Source: Massilia sp. HP4
Lineage (GTDB): Bacteria > Pseudomonadota > Gammaproteobacteria > Burkholderiales > Burkholderiaceae_D
Assembly (NCBI RefSeq): GCF_005222695.1
Contig: NZ_STGG01000048.1
Span: 62,001-126,000, forward strand
Length of the DNA: 64,000 bases
Direction of reading: 5' to 3'
Both the position numbers and the translations under genes were made by a program. Positions 28,287 through 37,233 of this stretch are shown one piece after another. A model generated the notes under the pieces. It worked only from the letters and a program-made list of their open reading frames with translations, did not search any database and was not told where the DNA came from. The first letter of the stretch is position 1. Each line of letters starts with the position of its first letter.

Positions 28287-29681
28287 GTGACCACGACTGC
28301 ACCGACGCCCTCCAAGTTCAAGCCGCATACGCGCCAGACCATCGTCACCGCGCGCCAATGGGAATGGCTCACGCCCGAGCTGCAGGAAGCCGTGCAGGTG
28401 GTATCCCACGTGCTGCCGTTTCGCACCAATGCCTATGTGATGGATGAGCTGATCGACTGGAAGCGCGTGCCCGACGATCCGATCTACCGCCTGACCTTCC
28501 CGCACCGCGACATGCTGCCGGCCCAGGAATACGAGCAGTTGCGCGAACTGGTGCTGGTCAGGAAAGACGACGCCGCGATCGCGCGCCTGGTGCACGACAT
28601 CCGCATGCGCATGAACCCGCACCCGGCCGGCCAGATGACGCACAATGTGCCGCGCGTGAACGATGCGCCGCTCAGGGGCTTGCAGCACAAGTACAAGGAG
28701 ACCGTGCTGTTCTTCCCCAGCGCCGGCCAGACCTGCCACGCCTACTGCACCTTCTGCTTCCGCTGGCCGCAGTTCGTCGGCATGGACGACATGAAGTTCG
28801 ATGCGCGCGAGTGCGGCGAATTGGTGGCTTACCTCAAGATGCATCCGGACGTGACCGATGTCCTGATCACCGGCGGCGATCCGATGATCATGAATACGCG
28901 CTCGCTTGCCGAATTCCTCGAGCCGCTGCTGGCGCCAGAACTCGCCCACATCCAGAACATCCGCATCGGCACCAAGTCGGTGGCGTATTGGCCGCAGCGC
29001 TTCGTGTCGGACAAGGACAGCGACGACTTGCTGCGGCTGTTCGAGAAGGTGGTCGCGAGCGGGAAGAACCTGGCCATCATGGGCCACTACAACCACGCGG
29101 TCGAGATCCGCCAGCCGATCGCCCAGCAGGCGGTCAAGCGCATCGTCGGCACCGGCGCCACCTTGCGCATGCAGGGCCCGCTGATCCGCCACATCAACGA
29201 AGACCCGAAGAGCTGGGCCGAGCTGTGGACCACCGGCGTGCGCCTGGGCGCCATTCCCTATTACATGTTCGTCGAGCGCGACACCGGCCCGCGCGACTAC
29301 TTCGCGCTGCCGCTGGCGCGCGCCCACGAGATCTTCCAGGAGGCGTATTCGATGGTCTCGGGCCTGTCGCGCACCGTGCGCGGGCCGTCGATGAGCGCCT
29401 TCCCGGGCAAGGTCGTGATCGACGGCGTGGTGACGATCAACGGCGAAAAGCTGTTCGCGCTGCAGTTCCTGCAGGCGCGCAATCCCGATTGGGTGCGCCG
29501 GCCCTTCTTCGCCAAGTTCGACGCCAATGCAACCTGGCTCGATCACCTGAAACCCGCTTTCGGGCGCGACCGCTTCTTCTTCGAGCTGGAAAGCGGCGGC
29601 CCGCTGCGCGGCCCCGGCGGCAGGGTGATCCCGCTGGTGCCGGTCGGCCAGCGCGGCGAAGCCCAGGCCGACGCGGCCTGA
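28287..29681 (+). CDS. KamA-family radical SAM protein (lysine 2,3-aminomutase-like)
   Basis: A 464-residue radical SAM enzyme. The cluster-binding motif is C150-x3-C154-x2-C157 (TCHAYCTFCFRW) and is followed by LITGGDPMIMN, as in lysine 2,3-aminomutases. It is longer than EpmB (about 340 residues), so it is not the elongation-factor-P enzyme. Family members move the alpha-amino group of lysine, glutamate or related amino acids; the substrate is not clear. The GTG at 28287 was chosen because CTGGAG precedes it; the ATG 31 codons upstream has no ribosome-binding site and gives a non-homologous tail. An MFS carrier gene follows after 21 nt. Confidence 0.85.
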   Translation: MTTTAPTPSKFKPHTRQTIVTARQWEWLTPELQEAVQVVSHVLPFRTNAYVMDELIDWKRVPDDPIYRLTFPHRDMLPAQEYEQLRELVLVRKDDAAIARLVHDIRMRMNPHPAGQMTHNVPRVNDAPLRGLQHKYKETVLFFPSAGQTCHAYCTFCFRWPQFVGMDDMKFDARECGELVAYLKMHPDVTDVLITGGDPMIMNTRSLAEFLEPLLAPELAHIQNIRIGTKSVAYWPQRFVSDKDSDDLLRLFEKVVASGKNLAIMGHYNHAVEIRQPIAQQAVKRIVGTGATLRMQGPLIRHINEDPKSWAELWTTGVRLGAIPYYMFVERDTGPRDYFALPLARAHEIFQEAYSMVSGLSRTVRGPSMSAFPGKVVIDGVVTINGEKLFALQFLQARNPDWVRRPFFAKFDANATWLDHLKPAFGRDRFFFELESGGPLRGPGGRVIPLVPVGQRGEAQADAA

Positions 29682-29702
29682 CGCGCCGGCCCGGGTCCGG
29701 CG

Positions 29703-30977
29703 ATGCAGCCCGCTAGCGCCATGGCGGCGCCTGGACCCCTGCGCCTGTCCGGCGTGAGGGTATTCTTCTACGTGTTCCTGCCGTTCGCGCTGGGGCACTA
29801 CCTGTCTTCGCTGCTGCGCAACGTGAACGCGGTGCTGGCCTCGCACCTGGTGGGCGCGCTGGCGCTCACGCCGGGCCAGCTCGGGCTGCTCACCAGCGCC
29901 TTCTTCTTCGCCTTCGCCCTGGTCCAGCTGCCGGTCGGGATGGCGCTCGACCGCTACGGTCCGCGCCGGGTGCAGGTGGCGATGCTGCTGCTGGCGTCCG
30001 GCGGCGCGCTGCTGTTCGCGCACTGCAGCAGCTTTGCTGGCCTGCTGGCGGCGCGCGCCGTGATGGGCTTCGGCCTGGGGGGCTGCTTCATGGCAGCGGT
30101 CAAGGCGATCTCCACCTGGATCGCGCCGAACCGGCTGCCGTCGGTGCACGGCTACCTGATCGCGGTCGGCGGCCTGGGCGCGGCCAGCGCCACCATGCCG
30201 GTGCGCGCCGTGCTCGAATACACCGATTGGCGCGGCCTGTTTTGCCTGCTGGCGGCGCTGGTGGCCTGTACCGGCCTGTTGATCGCGCTGCTATACCCGA
30301 AGGCCGACGGCCCGGCCGCGCGGCGCGGCGCGCTGCTGCCGGCCCTGCGCGAAGTGTGGGGCGCGCCGAGCTTTCGCGCGGTTGCTTCGCTGGTGCTGAT
30401 CCCGCATGCGGTGTTCTTTGGCGTGCAGGGCTTGTGGATCGGCCGTTGGTTGTCGGACGTGGGCCGCTTTTCCGAGCCCGCCGTCGCCTATCTGCTCTAC
30501 CTGGGCATGGCGGCGGTGGTGTTCGGCGCGATCGCGGTCGGCATGGCCACCGAATGGGCGGGGCGGCGCGGCATGCCGCCGCTCGACGTGGCGGCCGCCG
30601 GCATCACCTTTTTCGTGCTGGTGCAGGCGGCCATGGTGGTCGGCCATCGGCCGAGCTTCGCGATGCTGTCGGTGATGTTCACGCTGGTAGGCACGATCAC
30701 CGGCATCGAATACGCGATCGTGGCGCAATCGATGCCGCGCGAGTTGACGGGCCGCGCCGCTACTTTTCTCAACCTGTTGATCTTCATCGGCGCCTTCGTG
30801 GTGCAGGCCGGCTTCGGGCTGGTGATCGGGCTGTGGACCCCGGATCTGCTTGGCCGCGCGCCGCCCGAAGCCTACCGCGCCGCGTTTGCCCTGCTGGTGC
30901 TGATCCAGCTGCCCGGGCTGTGGCGTTTCGCGCGCCGGCGCACGGCGCCGGATTCGGCAGGGCTTGCTCAGCCGTAA
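29703..30977 (+). CDS. MFS transporter
   Basis: A 424-residue inner-membrane protein with about twelve hydrophobic segments and the MFS loop motif LDRYGPRRVQ between helices 2 and 3. It probably shares a transcript with the KamA-type gene upstream, so it may carry a beta-amino acid or a related compound; this is inference from spacing alone. Confidence 0.82.
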   Translation: MQPASAMAAPGPLRLSGVRVFFYVFLPFALGHYLSSLLRNVNAVLASHLVGALALTPGQLGLLTSAFFFAFALVQLPVGMALDRYGPRRVQVAMLLLASGGALLFAHCSSFAGLLAARAVMGFGLGGCFMAAVKAISTWIAPNRLPSVHGYLIAVGGLGAASATMPVRAVLEYTDWRGLFCLLAALVACTGLLIALLYPKADGPAARRGALLPALREVWGAPSFRAVASLVLIPHAVFFGVQGLWIGRWLSDVGRFSEPAVAYLLYLGMAAVVFGAIAVGMATEWAGRRGMPPLDVAAAGITFFVLVQAAMVVGHRPSFAMLSVMFTLVGTITGIEYAIVAQSMPRELTGRAATFLNLLIFIGAFVVQAGFGLVIGLWTPDLLGRAPPEAYRAAFALLVLIQLPGLWRFARRRTAPDSAGLAQP

Positions 30978-31038
30978 CGTGTGAGGCCGCATCCGTTGTC
31001 AGATACACTTCTTCCATTCTGTATTCTTGGGGAAAGTC

Positions 31039-32355
31039 ATGCGCCAACCACTTCCGGCCCTGTGCGCAGGCGCCGCCATGCTCGTCTTGGCGGCCTGCGG
31101 CGACAAATCGACCTTGCCGATGGGTGCCGACGTCGGTTCGCAGCCGACCTTGAAGGCGCCCAACGAGACCCTGATCCCGACCGTGAACATCGCGCCGGCC
31201 AGGGGCTGGCCGTCGAACATGACGCCGACCCCGGCGCCGGGCCTGGCGGTCAATGCCTTCGGCACCGCGCTCGACCATCCGCGCTGGATCTATGTGCTGC
31301 CCAACGGCGACGTGCTGGTGGCCGAGTCGAATGCGCCGGAGCGCCCCGCCAAGAAGGGCATCGGCAACTGGGTAACGAGCAAGGTCATGGAGCGCGCCGG
31401 CGCCGGCGTGCCGAGCGCGAACCGCATCAGCCTCTTGCGCGACGCGGATGGCGACGGCGTGGCCGAGTTGAAAAGCGTGTTCCTCAAGGACCTGCATTCG
31501 CCATTCGGCATGGCGCTGGTGGGCGACTCGCTGTACGTGGCCAATACCGATGCGGTGGTGCGCTTTCCGTACAAGGAAGGCGCGACCGAGATCCTCGACA
31601 AGCCGCAGCAGGTGGCGCCGCTACCGGGCGGCCCATTGAACCACCACTGGACCAAGAACATCATCGCCAGCAAGGACGGCAGCAAGTTGTACGCCACCGC
31701 GGGCTCGAACAGTAACGTCGCCGAGAACGGCATGGACCAGGAAAAGGACCGCGCCGCGATCCTCGAGATCGATATCGCGAGCGGAAAAACGCGCGTGTTC
31801 GCCTCGGGCCTGCGCAATCCCAACGGCATGGCCTGGAATCCGGAAACGGGCGCCTTGTGGACGGTGGTGAACGAGCGCGACCTGATCGGCAGCGACCTGG
31901 TGCCCGACTACCTGACCTCGGTGAAGGATGGCGGCTTCTATGGCTGGCCGTACAGCTACTTCGGCAAGAACGTCGACACCCGCGTCAAGCCGCCGCGGCC
32001 CGACCTGGTGGAGCAGGCGATCGTGCCGGACTACGCGCTGGGCGCCCACGTGGCGGCGCTGGGCCTGGCCTTCTACGAAGGATCGCTGCTGCCGGCGCAT
32101 TACAGGAACGGCGCCATCATCGGCAACCACGGTTCCTGGAACCGCAAGCCGCGTTCGGGCTATAACGTGGTGTTCGTGCCGTTCAAGGATGGCCGGCCTG
32201 CGGGCAAGCCAGTCGACATGCTGACCGACTTCGTCAACAAGGATGGCGAGGCCCATGGCCGTCCGGTCGGCGTCGCGATCGACCGGAAAGGGGCGGTGCT
32301 GGTGGCCGACGACGTCGGCAACGTGATCTGGCGCGTGGTGCCGGATCCCGGCTGA
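31039..32355 (+). CDS. sorbosone dehydrogenase-like lipoprotein (PQQ/YliI-type beta-propeller)
   Basis: A 438-residue protein with a lipobox signal peptide (VLAAC) and a beta-propeller of the glucose/sorbosone dehydrogenase group. Recognisable blocks are GALDHPRWIYVLPNGDVLVAE-like strand, HSPFGMALVGDSLYVANTD, FASGLRNPNGMAW and GSWNRKPRSGYNVVFVPF. Family members usually use PQQ to oxidise sugars or aldehydes in the periplasm. The ATG at 31039 follows GGGGAAAG. It converges on the oxidase locus with a 7-nt gap. Confidence 0.82.
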   Translation: MRQPLPALCAGAAMLVLAACGDKSTLPMGADVGSQPTLKAPNETLIPTVNIAPARGWPSNMTPTPAPGLAVNAFGTALDHPRWIYVLPNGDVLVAESNAPERPAKKGIGNWVTSKVMERAGAGVPSANRISLLRDADGDGVAELKSVFLKDLHSPFGMALVGDSLYVANTDAVVRFPYKEGATEILDKPQQVAPLPGGPLNHHWTKNIIASKDGSKLYATAGSNSNVAENGMDQEKDRAAILEIDIASGKTRVFASGLRNPNGMAWNPETGALWTVVNERDLIGSDLVPDYLTSVKDGGFYGWPYSYFGKNVDTRVKPPRPDLVEQAIVPDYALGAHVAALGLAFYEGSLLPAHYRNGAIIGNHGSWNRKPRSGYNVVFVPFKDGRPAGKPVDMLTDFVNKDGEAHGRPVGVAIDRKGAVLVADDVGNVIWRVVPDPG

Positions 32356-32362
32356 TGCGCCG

Positions 32363-32689
32363 TCAGGCGCAGCCCCTCACCAGCAGGACCGGCATCCCGG
32401 TCCATGCGATCGCCACGAAGGCCAGCACCGCGCTGGCCGCCGCCACATAATCCACGAACTCGGTCGACCCTTGCCGCAGGCGCTTGCCGGCGGCGGCGCC
32501 GGTCCACGCGCAGGCCAGCATGGCCAGCAGCGTGACGCCGCCCAGCAGCCACGGGTTCGGCCCTTCGGGCCGCCACGCGCCCGGTGTGCACTGGGCGGCC
32601 GCCACGATGTAGCTGAAACCGAAGTGCGCGGCCCAGATCAGGAAGGGAAGCGAGGCGCGCGTGGCGCGCCGGAAGAATTGGTCGTCCAT
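32363..32689 (-). CDS. small membrane protein of the oxidase operon
   Basis: A 108-residue protein with three hydrophobic segments (about 14-33, 48-65 and 85-103). Its ATG lies 2 nt beyond the stop codon of the oxidase subunit I+III gene, so it belongs to the same operon. It does not match subunit IV of other oxidases in any clear motif. It may be an extra subunit or an assembly factor. It is the last gene of the operon. Confidence 0.6.
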   Translation of the reverse strand: MDDQFFRRATRASLPFLIWAAHFGFSYIVAAAQCTPGAWRPEGPNPWLLGGVTLLAMLACAWTGAAAGKRLRQGSTEFVDYVAAASAVLAFVAIAWTGMPVLLVRGCA

Positions 32690-32691
32690 GT

Positions 32692-35223
32692 TCAATCCAT
32701 CACCAGCAGCAGGCCGCGGATCACCACCATGGCGGTGAGGCCCTGCAGGGTCACGTAATGCCAGATCAGCGCGATATTGTCGCGCGTGGCGCGGTTGTCC
32801 GGCTTGACCAGGCCGCGCCAGGCGCGCACGCACAGGTAGGGTGCGGCCAGCAGCAGCACCAACAGCATCACGCCCTGGAAGCCGAGCATGATCGAGATCG
32901 ACGCATTCCACGCATCGCGGGTAGAGTCCAGGTGCACCAGGCGCCAGCTGTGCACGTCCAGCAGGAAAGCGGCCGTGGTGCAGGCCAGCGCTGCCAGCGT
33001 GGTCCAGGCCATGCCGTGGCCCTTCAGGCGCCCGCTGAACCAGACCAGGGCGGAGCCAAGCAGCAGCAGGATGGCCGCGCCGATGGTGTACATTCCGTCC
33101 GGCAGCGAGGCGCCCGGCGGCGGGCAGATCTCGAGCCGCATCGAGGTATGGATATAGGTGTAGGCAAAGGACCAGAAGATCCCGTAGATCACGATCAGCA
33201 TGATGAAGGTGCCCCACCACGAATGCGAGGCCATGCCGCGCGCCCCGATGGGCAGCTCGATGCCGCCGCCGATCGGCGCTTTCACCATATTGACGCTGCG
33301 GTCCGATTCCCACAGCCAGCCGATGATGGACGCGATCGCGATGAAGCCGCAGATGAACGCCAGCAGCATCGCCTTCACGGTCAGCAGCAGGAAGAACCCG
33401 GCCGTGCCGGCGGCGCCGATCACGGTCAGCCAGCTGTCTCCCGGCAGGATCATCAGGTAGGCCGGGCGGGCAGCGACCGGGCTGGTGGCGATGGTCTCGC
33501 GGCGGCCGGTGACGGTATTGGGCAGGTAGTGGCGGCCTTCTTCGACTTCCTTCGACAGGGTCGGCTGGTCCCATAGCGGGTCATCCGAGGTGACGATCGG
33601 GATGCTGCGGTTGCCGTAATCCTCGGACGGCAGCCATTCGAGGGTCGCCGCATTCCATGGATTGCCGACCTCCTTCGTTGGGCGGCGCAGGGTGCGGGTG
33701 GCGTCGACGATCATCAGCAGGATGCCGAGCGCGAACATGAAGGCGCCGACGGTCGAGACCATATTGAGCCAGTCCCAGCCCATCTCGTGCGAATAGGTAT
33801 AGACCCGGCGCGGCATGCCGTACAGCCCCGTGAAGTGCATCGGGAAGAAGGTGATGTTGAAACCGCCGAACAGCAGCCAGAAGATCGGCTTGGCCCAGCG
33901 CTCCGACATCTGGTTGCCGTTGACGAGCGGCATCCAGTAATAGATCGCGGCGAACACCGGGAACACCATGCCGCCGATCAGCACATAGTGCAGGTGGGCC
34001 ACGATGAAATAGGTGTCGTGCGCCTGCCAGTCGAACGGGATCACGGCCACCATCACGCCGGTCAGGCCGCCGAGCACGAAGATGAACATGAAGCCGAGCA
34101 TGAACAGCGTAGGAGCATTCAGCTTGATGCGGCCACTCCATAATGTGGCGATCCAGCCGAACACCTGGATGCCGGTCGGGATCGCGACCGCCATGCTGGC
34201 CGCCGAGATCAGGCTCATCTCGAGCACGCCCAGGCCGGCGGTGAACATGTGGTGGGCCCACAGGCCGAAGCTGAAGATGCCCACGCCCACCAGCGCCACC
34301 ACGATCACGCGCCGTCCCACCAGGCGGTTCTGGGCGATGGTCGGGATCATGGTCGAGATCATGCCGGCCGCCGGCAAGAAGATGATGTAGACCTCGGGGT
34401 GGCCGAAGAACCAGAACAGGTGCTGCCAGATCAGCGGATCGCCGCCGCGTTCCGGGTCGAAGATCGGCATATTGAAGGCACGCTCGAGCTCGAGCAAGGC
34501 GGTGCCGGCGATCACGGCCGGGAAGGCGATGATGATCATCACGCCCACCACCAGCATCGCCCACGCATACACCGGCATGCGGCGCAGGGTCATGCCCGGC
34601 GCACGGGTGAACAGGATGCCGACGATCAGTTCGATCGCGCCGGCGATGGCCGAGATCTCGATGAAGCCGATCCCCAGCAGCCAGAAGTCGGCGTTCAGGC
34701 CGGGCGAATACTTCATGCCGGTCAGCGGCGGGTACATGAACCAGCCGCCGTCAGGCGCCAGGCCCCAGAACAGCGTGCAGAAGAAGGCCAGGCCGCCGAA
34801 GGCGTAGGCCCAGAAGGCATACGCCGACAGGCGCGGGAAAGGTAGATCGCGCGCGCCGAGCATGTTCGGCAGCAGGTAGACCGCGATCGCCTCGACGATG
34901 GGGATCGCGAACAGGAACATCATCACGGTGCCGTGCATCGTGAAGATCTGGTTATAGGTGCTGGCCGCCACCAGGTCGTTGTCCGGCACCGCCAGCTGTA
35001 CCCGCATGATCAGGGCCAGGATGCCGGCCAGGATGAAGAACAGGATCGCGGTGCCGATGTACAGCAGGCCGATATTGGTGTTGTTGACCGACTTGAAGAA
35101 ACGCCAGCCGCGCGGGGTTTCCCAGATCTCTTCGAGGCGGGTCAGCTCCAGCGGCGGCCGGGGCAGGGAGTTAGGCAACTCATCGGGTGAATGAGCGTTC
35201 AGGGTCGTGTCGCGCGTCGTCAT
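32692..35223 (-). CDS. ctaD: caa3-type cytochrome c oxidase, fused subunits I and III
   Basis: An 843-residue fusion: residues 1 to about 560 are subunit I, the rest is subunit III (ASHSWWGTFIMLIVIYGIF onward). Subunit I holds the heme and CuB ligands (FTMHGTVM, GHPEVY with the cross-link Tyr, WAHHMF, AHLHYVLIGG) and the D-channel motif NMLGARDLPFPR. At residue 353, where A1-type oxidases have the K-channel lysine (PTGIK), this protein has glutamine (PTGIQVF). It is the terminal oxidase that reduces oxygen and pumps protons. The ATG at 35223 overlaps the subunit II stop codon. Confidence 0.93.
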   Translation of the reverse strand: MTTRDTTLNAHSPDELPNSLPRPPLELTRLEEIWETPRGWRFFKSVNNTNIGLLYIGTAILFFILAGILALIMRVQLAVPDNDLVAASTYNQIFTMHGTVMMFLFAIPIVEAIAVYLLPNMLGARDLPFPRLSAYAFWAYAFGGLAFFCTLFWGLAPDGGWFMYPPLTGMKYSPGLNADFWLLGIGFIEISAIAGAIELIVGILFTRAPGMTLRRMPVYAWAMLVVGVMIIIAFPAVIAGTALLELERAFNMPIFDPERGGDPLIWQHLFWFFGHPEVYIIFLPAAGMISTMIPTIAQNRLVGRRVIVVALVGVGIFSFGLWAHHMFTAGLGVLEMSLISAASMAVAIPTGIQVFGWIATLWSGRIKLNAPTLFMLGFMFIFVLGGLTGVMVAVIPFDWQAHDTYFIVAHLHYVLIGGMVFPVFAAIYYWMPLVNGNQMSERWAKPIFWLLFGGFNITFFPMHFTGLYGMPRRVYTYSHEMGWDWLNMVSTVGAFMFALGILLMIVDATRTLRRPTKEVGNPWNAATLEWLPSEDYGNRSIPIVTSDDPLWDQPTLSKEVEEGRHYLPNTVTGRRETIATSPVAARPAYLMILPGDSWLTVIGAAGTAGFFLLLTVKAMLLAFICGFIAIASIIGWLWESDRSVNMVKAPIGGGIELPIGARGMASHSWWGTFIMLIVIYGIFWSFAYTYIHTSMRLEICPPPGASLPDGMYTIGAAILLLLGSALVWFSGRLKGHGMAWTTLAALACTTAAFLLDVHSWRLVHLDSTRDAWNASISIMLGFQGVMLLVLLLAAPYLCVRAWRGLVKPDNRATRDNIALIWHYVTLQGLTAMVVIRGLLLVMD

Positions 35224-36182
35224 TTCAGGTGCTCGAGGTAGGTGGCCAGCGCGCGCAGGGTTTCGCCGTCCAGGTCTTGTGAAGGCGGCATGAACACGCC
35301 CGGCTTGATGGCTTGCGGGTCGGCGATCCAGCCGGCCAGCGTGCCGCGGTGATTGCGCAGGGTGCCGGCCGCGATCTCGCGACGGCTGCCGACGTGGGTC
35401 AGGTCGGGACCCAGGCGCGAGGTGTCGGCGATCCTTGCCTGCTCGGAGAATGGCGGTACGTCGGTCACGCCGCGGATTGTATGGCAGGCCTGGCATTGCT
35501 GGTCCAGGAAGGCGTCGCGGCCGCGCTGCAGCACCGTGGTGTCGGCCGGCAGCGCGGGCCGGGCCTGGCGCGCCAGCCAGGCGTCGAACTCGGCGCGCGG
35601 CAGGGCGATCACGTGGAAGGCCATGCGCGCATGCTGCTCGCCACAGTATTCGGCGCACTGGCCGCGGTAGACGCCCGGCTTGTCGGCGCGCAGGGTCAGG
35701 CCGGTGACGCGGCCCGGGATCATGTCGCGCTTGCCGGCCAGGGCCGGCACCCACAGGCTGTGGATCACGTCGGACGCCGTCATGCCGAGGTAGACCGATT
35801 CGCCGACCGGGATGTGGATCTCGTTGGCGGTAATGATTTCACGGTTGGTAGTTGGATCGCGGTAGCGCACTTCCCACCACCACATCTTGCCGGTGACCGA
35901 GATGGTCAGCGCATCGTGCGAGGTCTGGGGCGCGAGCTGTGCGCTGCGCCAGGTGCTCCAGGCCAGAAGAGCGGTGAGCACCACGACCGGGAAGGCGATG
36001 CCGGCGCCAAAGATCCAGATGGCCGGCCGGATCGGCCGCGCCTGGCGCCGCATGGCCAGGGCCAGCAGGGCCATCACGAAGACAAAGATCAGCGTGCCGC
36101 CGACGAACAGCACCCAGGTGAACTGGTGGATGATGGCGGCGTCGGCGCCGGCCGGGTGGAGGACGGATTGCAGGTCTTTCAT
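35220..36182 (-). CDS. ctaC: cytochrome c oxidase subunit II with cytochrome c domain
   Basis: A 320-residue protein. Two N-terminal membrane helices (about 20-45 and 57-78) are followed by a cupredoxin domain with the CuA ligands (DVIHSLWVP and CAEYCGEQHARM) and a C-terminal cytochrome c domain with a CQACH heme site (about residues 232-236) and a likely axial Met in GVFMPP. This tail defines the caa3 type. It lacks a signal peptide of the usual subunit II type beyond the first helix. It overlaps both neighbours by four bases (ATGA), so the three genes are tightly coupled. Confidence 0.93.
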   Translation of the reverse strand: MKDLQSVLHPAGADAAIIHQFTWVLFVGGTLIFVFVMALLALAMRRQARPIRPAIWIFGAGIAFPVVVLTALLAWSTWRSAQLAPQTSHDALTISVTGKMWWWEVRYRDPTTNREIITANEIHIPVGESVYLGMTASDVIHSLWVPALAGKRDMIPGRVTGLTLRADKPGVYRGQCAEYCGEQHARMAFHVIALPRAEFDAWLARQARPALPADTTVLQRGRDAFLDQQCQACHTIRGVTDVPPFSEQARIADTSRLGPDLTHVGSRREIAAGTLRNHRGTLAGWIADPQAIKPGVFMPPSQDLDGETLRALATYLEHLK

Positions 36183-36574
36183 TGGAGCGTGTACATGAAA
36201 GCGGCCATATGACGTGCCTCTTCTTCGGAAATGCCGAGCGCCGGCATCAGCGTGCCGGGCTTGACCGCGGGCGGATTGCGCAGGAATCGGATCATGTTCT
36301 CGGGCTGGTTCGGGATGCTGCCGGCGATATAGCTCAGGCGGCCCATGTACTGCAGCGAGGGGCCGGCGTCACCGTTCGTGCCCTGCACCTCGGGAATGAA
36401 ATGGCAGGCAGCGCACTGGTATTGCTGGGTCAGCAGGCGGCCGCGCTCCGGATCGCCGCCGTCGACGCGGGTCGGTTTCTCCTGGCTGCTACAGGCGCTC
36501 GCCAGCACCGCGCACAGCAGCATGGCGCTGGCGCGCCATGCAACAGGCAGGCGATCGTAAAGACAGATATTCAT
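36179..36574 (-). CDS. c-type cytochrome lipoprotein
   Basis: A 131-residue lipoprotein cytochrome: signal peptide ending in LASAC, one CAACH heme site and a C-terminal LMPALGISEEEA segment with the likely axial Met. It is the first gene of the oxidase operon and overlaps ctaC. It may deliver electrons to the oxidase. The start is ATG 36574 or GTG 36580. Confidence 0.85.
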   Translation of the reverse strand: MNICLYDRLPVAWRASAMLLCAVLASACSSQEKPTRVDGGDPERGRLLTQQYQCAACHFIPEVQGTNGDAGPSLQYMGRLSYIAGSIPNQPENMIRFLRNPPAVKPGTLMPALGISEEEARHMAAFMYTLQ

Positions 36575-36611
36575 GCGCACGGTTGATTTTTCGTGAAAAA
36601 GCTGTGGCTTT

Positions 36612-36617
36612 TATAAT
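36612..36617 (+). promoter_or_regulatory. perfect -10 box in the divergent cytochrome promoter
   Basis: TATAAT stands 43 nt before the membrane cytochrome gene in an AT-rich 80-nt gap between divergent operons. No good -35 was found at 16-18 bp, so an activator may be needed. The same AT-rich stretch read on the minus strand (TATTATAAA) could serve the other operon. Confidence 0.4.
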
Positions 36618-36660
36618 ACAAGAAATTCGATGTCATTTTTTTAACTGAACGCCCTAGGCC

Positions 36661-37233
36661 ATGCTATCCAATCGCGCACGACTTATTGTCAAGACCATGG
36701 TGCTGACCCTGCTGGGGGCAGGGCTGATCGGCGCCGTCATCGGCCTGATCGTGCTGCGCGGCGGCTTCTACAATATCGCCGCCACCCAGCAGCACTACCC
36801 GCTGATCTACACCGTCTTCGAGGAAGGCTTGCAGTACTCGGTACAGAACCATGCGCGCCATATCCAGGTGCCTGAGGGACTGGGCACGCGCGAGCAGGTG
36901 CTGCGCGGCGCCGCCGTCTACAAGGCCAACTGCATCGGGTGCCATGGCGGGCCGGGCGTGGCACCACTCAAGCAGGGCATGAGCATGCAGCCGGTGCCGG
37001 GGCCGCTGGTCGACGCCGACGTCAACTGGGAAACCCGCGAGCTGTACTGGATCACCCGCAACGGCATCAAGATGAGCGGCATGCCGGCCTGGGAATACCA
37101 CCTGAGCGATAGCGACATCTGGGCCGTCGTCGCCTTCGTGGCGACCATGCCGGACATGACGCCGGAGGATTTTCGCCGCCTGACCTCGGCCCAGGACGCC
37201 GCGGCAAACGCAACGCAAGGAGAGCAGCCATGA
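36661..37233 (+). CDS. membrane-anchored cytochrome c
   Basis: A 190-residue protein with an N-terminal uncleaved helix (about 13-33) and a cytochrome c domain with CIGCH; MSGMPAWEY likely supplies the axial Met. The distance from anchor to heme suggests a periplasmic carrier tethered to the inner membrane. It is coupled (ATGA) to the next cytochrome gene. It resembles cytochromes that accompany alternative oxidases or dehydrogenases, but no partner dehydrogenase is encoded nearby. Confidence 0.82.
   Translation: MLSNRARLIVKTMVLTLLGAGLIGAVIGLIVLRGGFYNIAATQQHYPLIYTVFEEGLQYSVQNHARHIQVPEGLGTREQVLRGAAVYKANCIGCHGGPGVAPLKQGMSMQPVPGPLVDADVNWETRELYWITRNGIKMSGMPAWEYHLSDSDIWAVVAFVATMPDMTPEDFRRLTSAQDAAANATQGEQP

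Noticed and set aside
33797..33804. A GTATAGAC match (HutC core) inside the oxidase gene
   Set aside because: It lies in coding sequence without palindromic arms or a nearby promoter.
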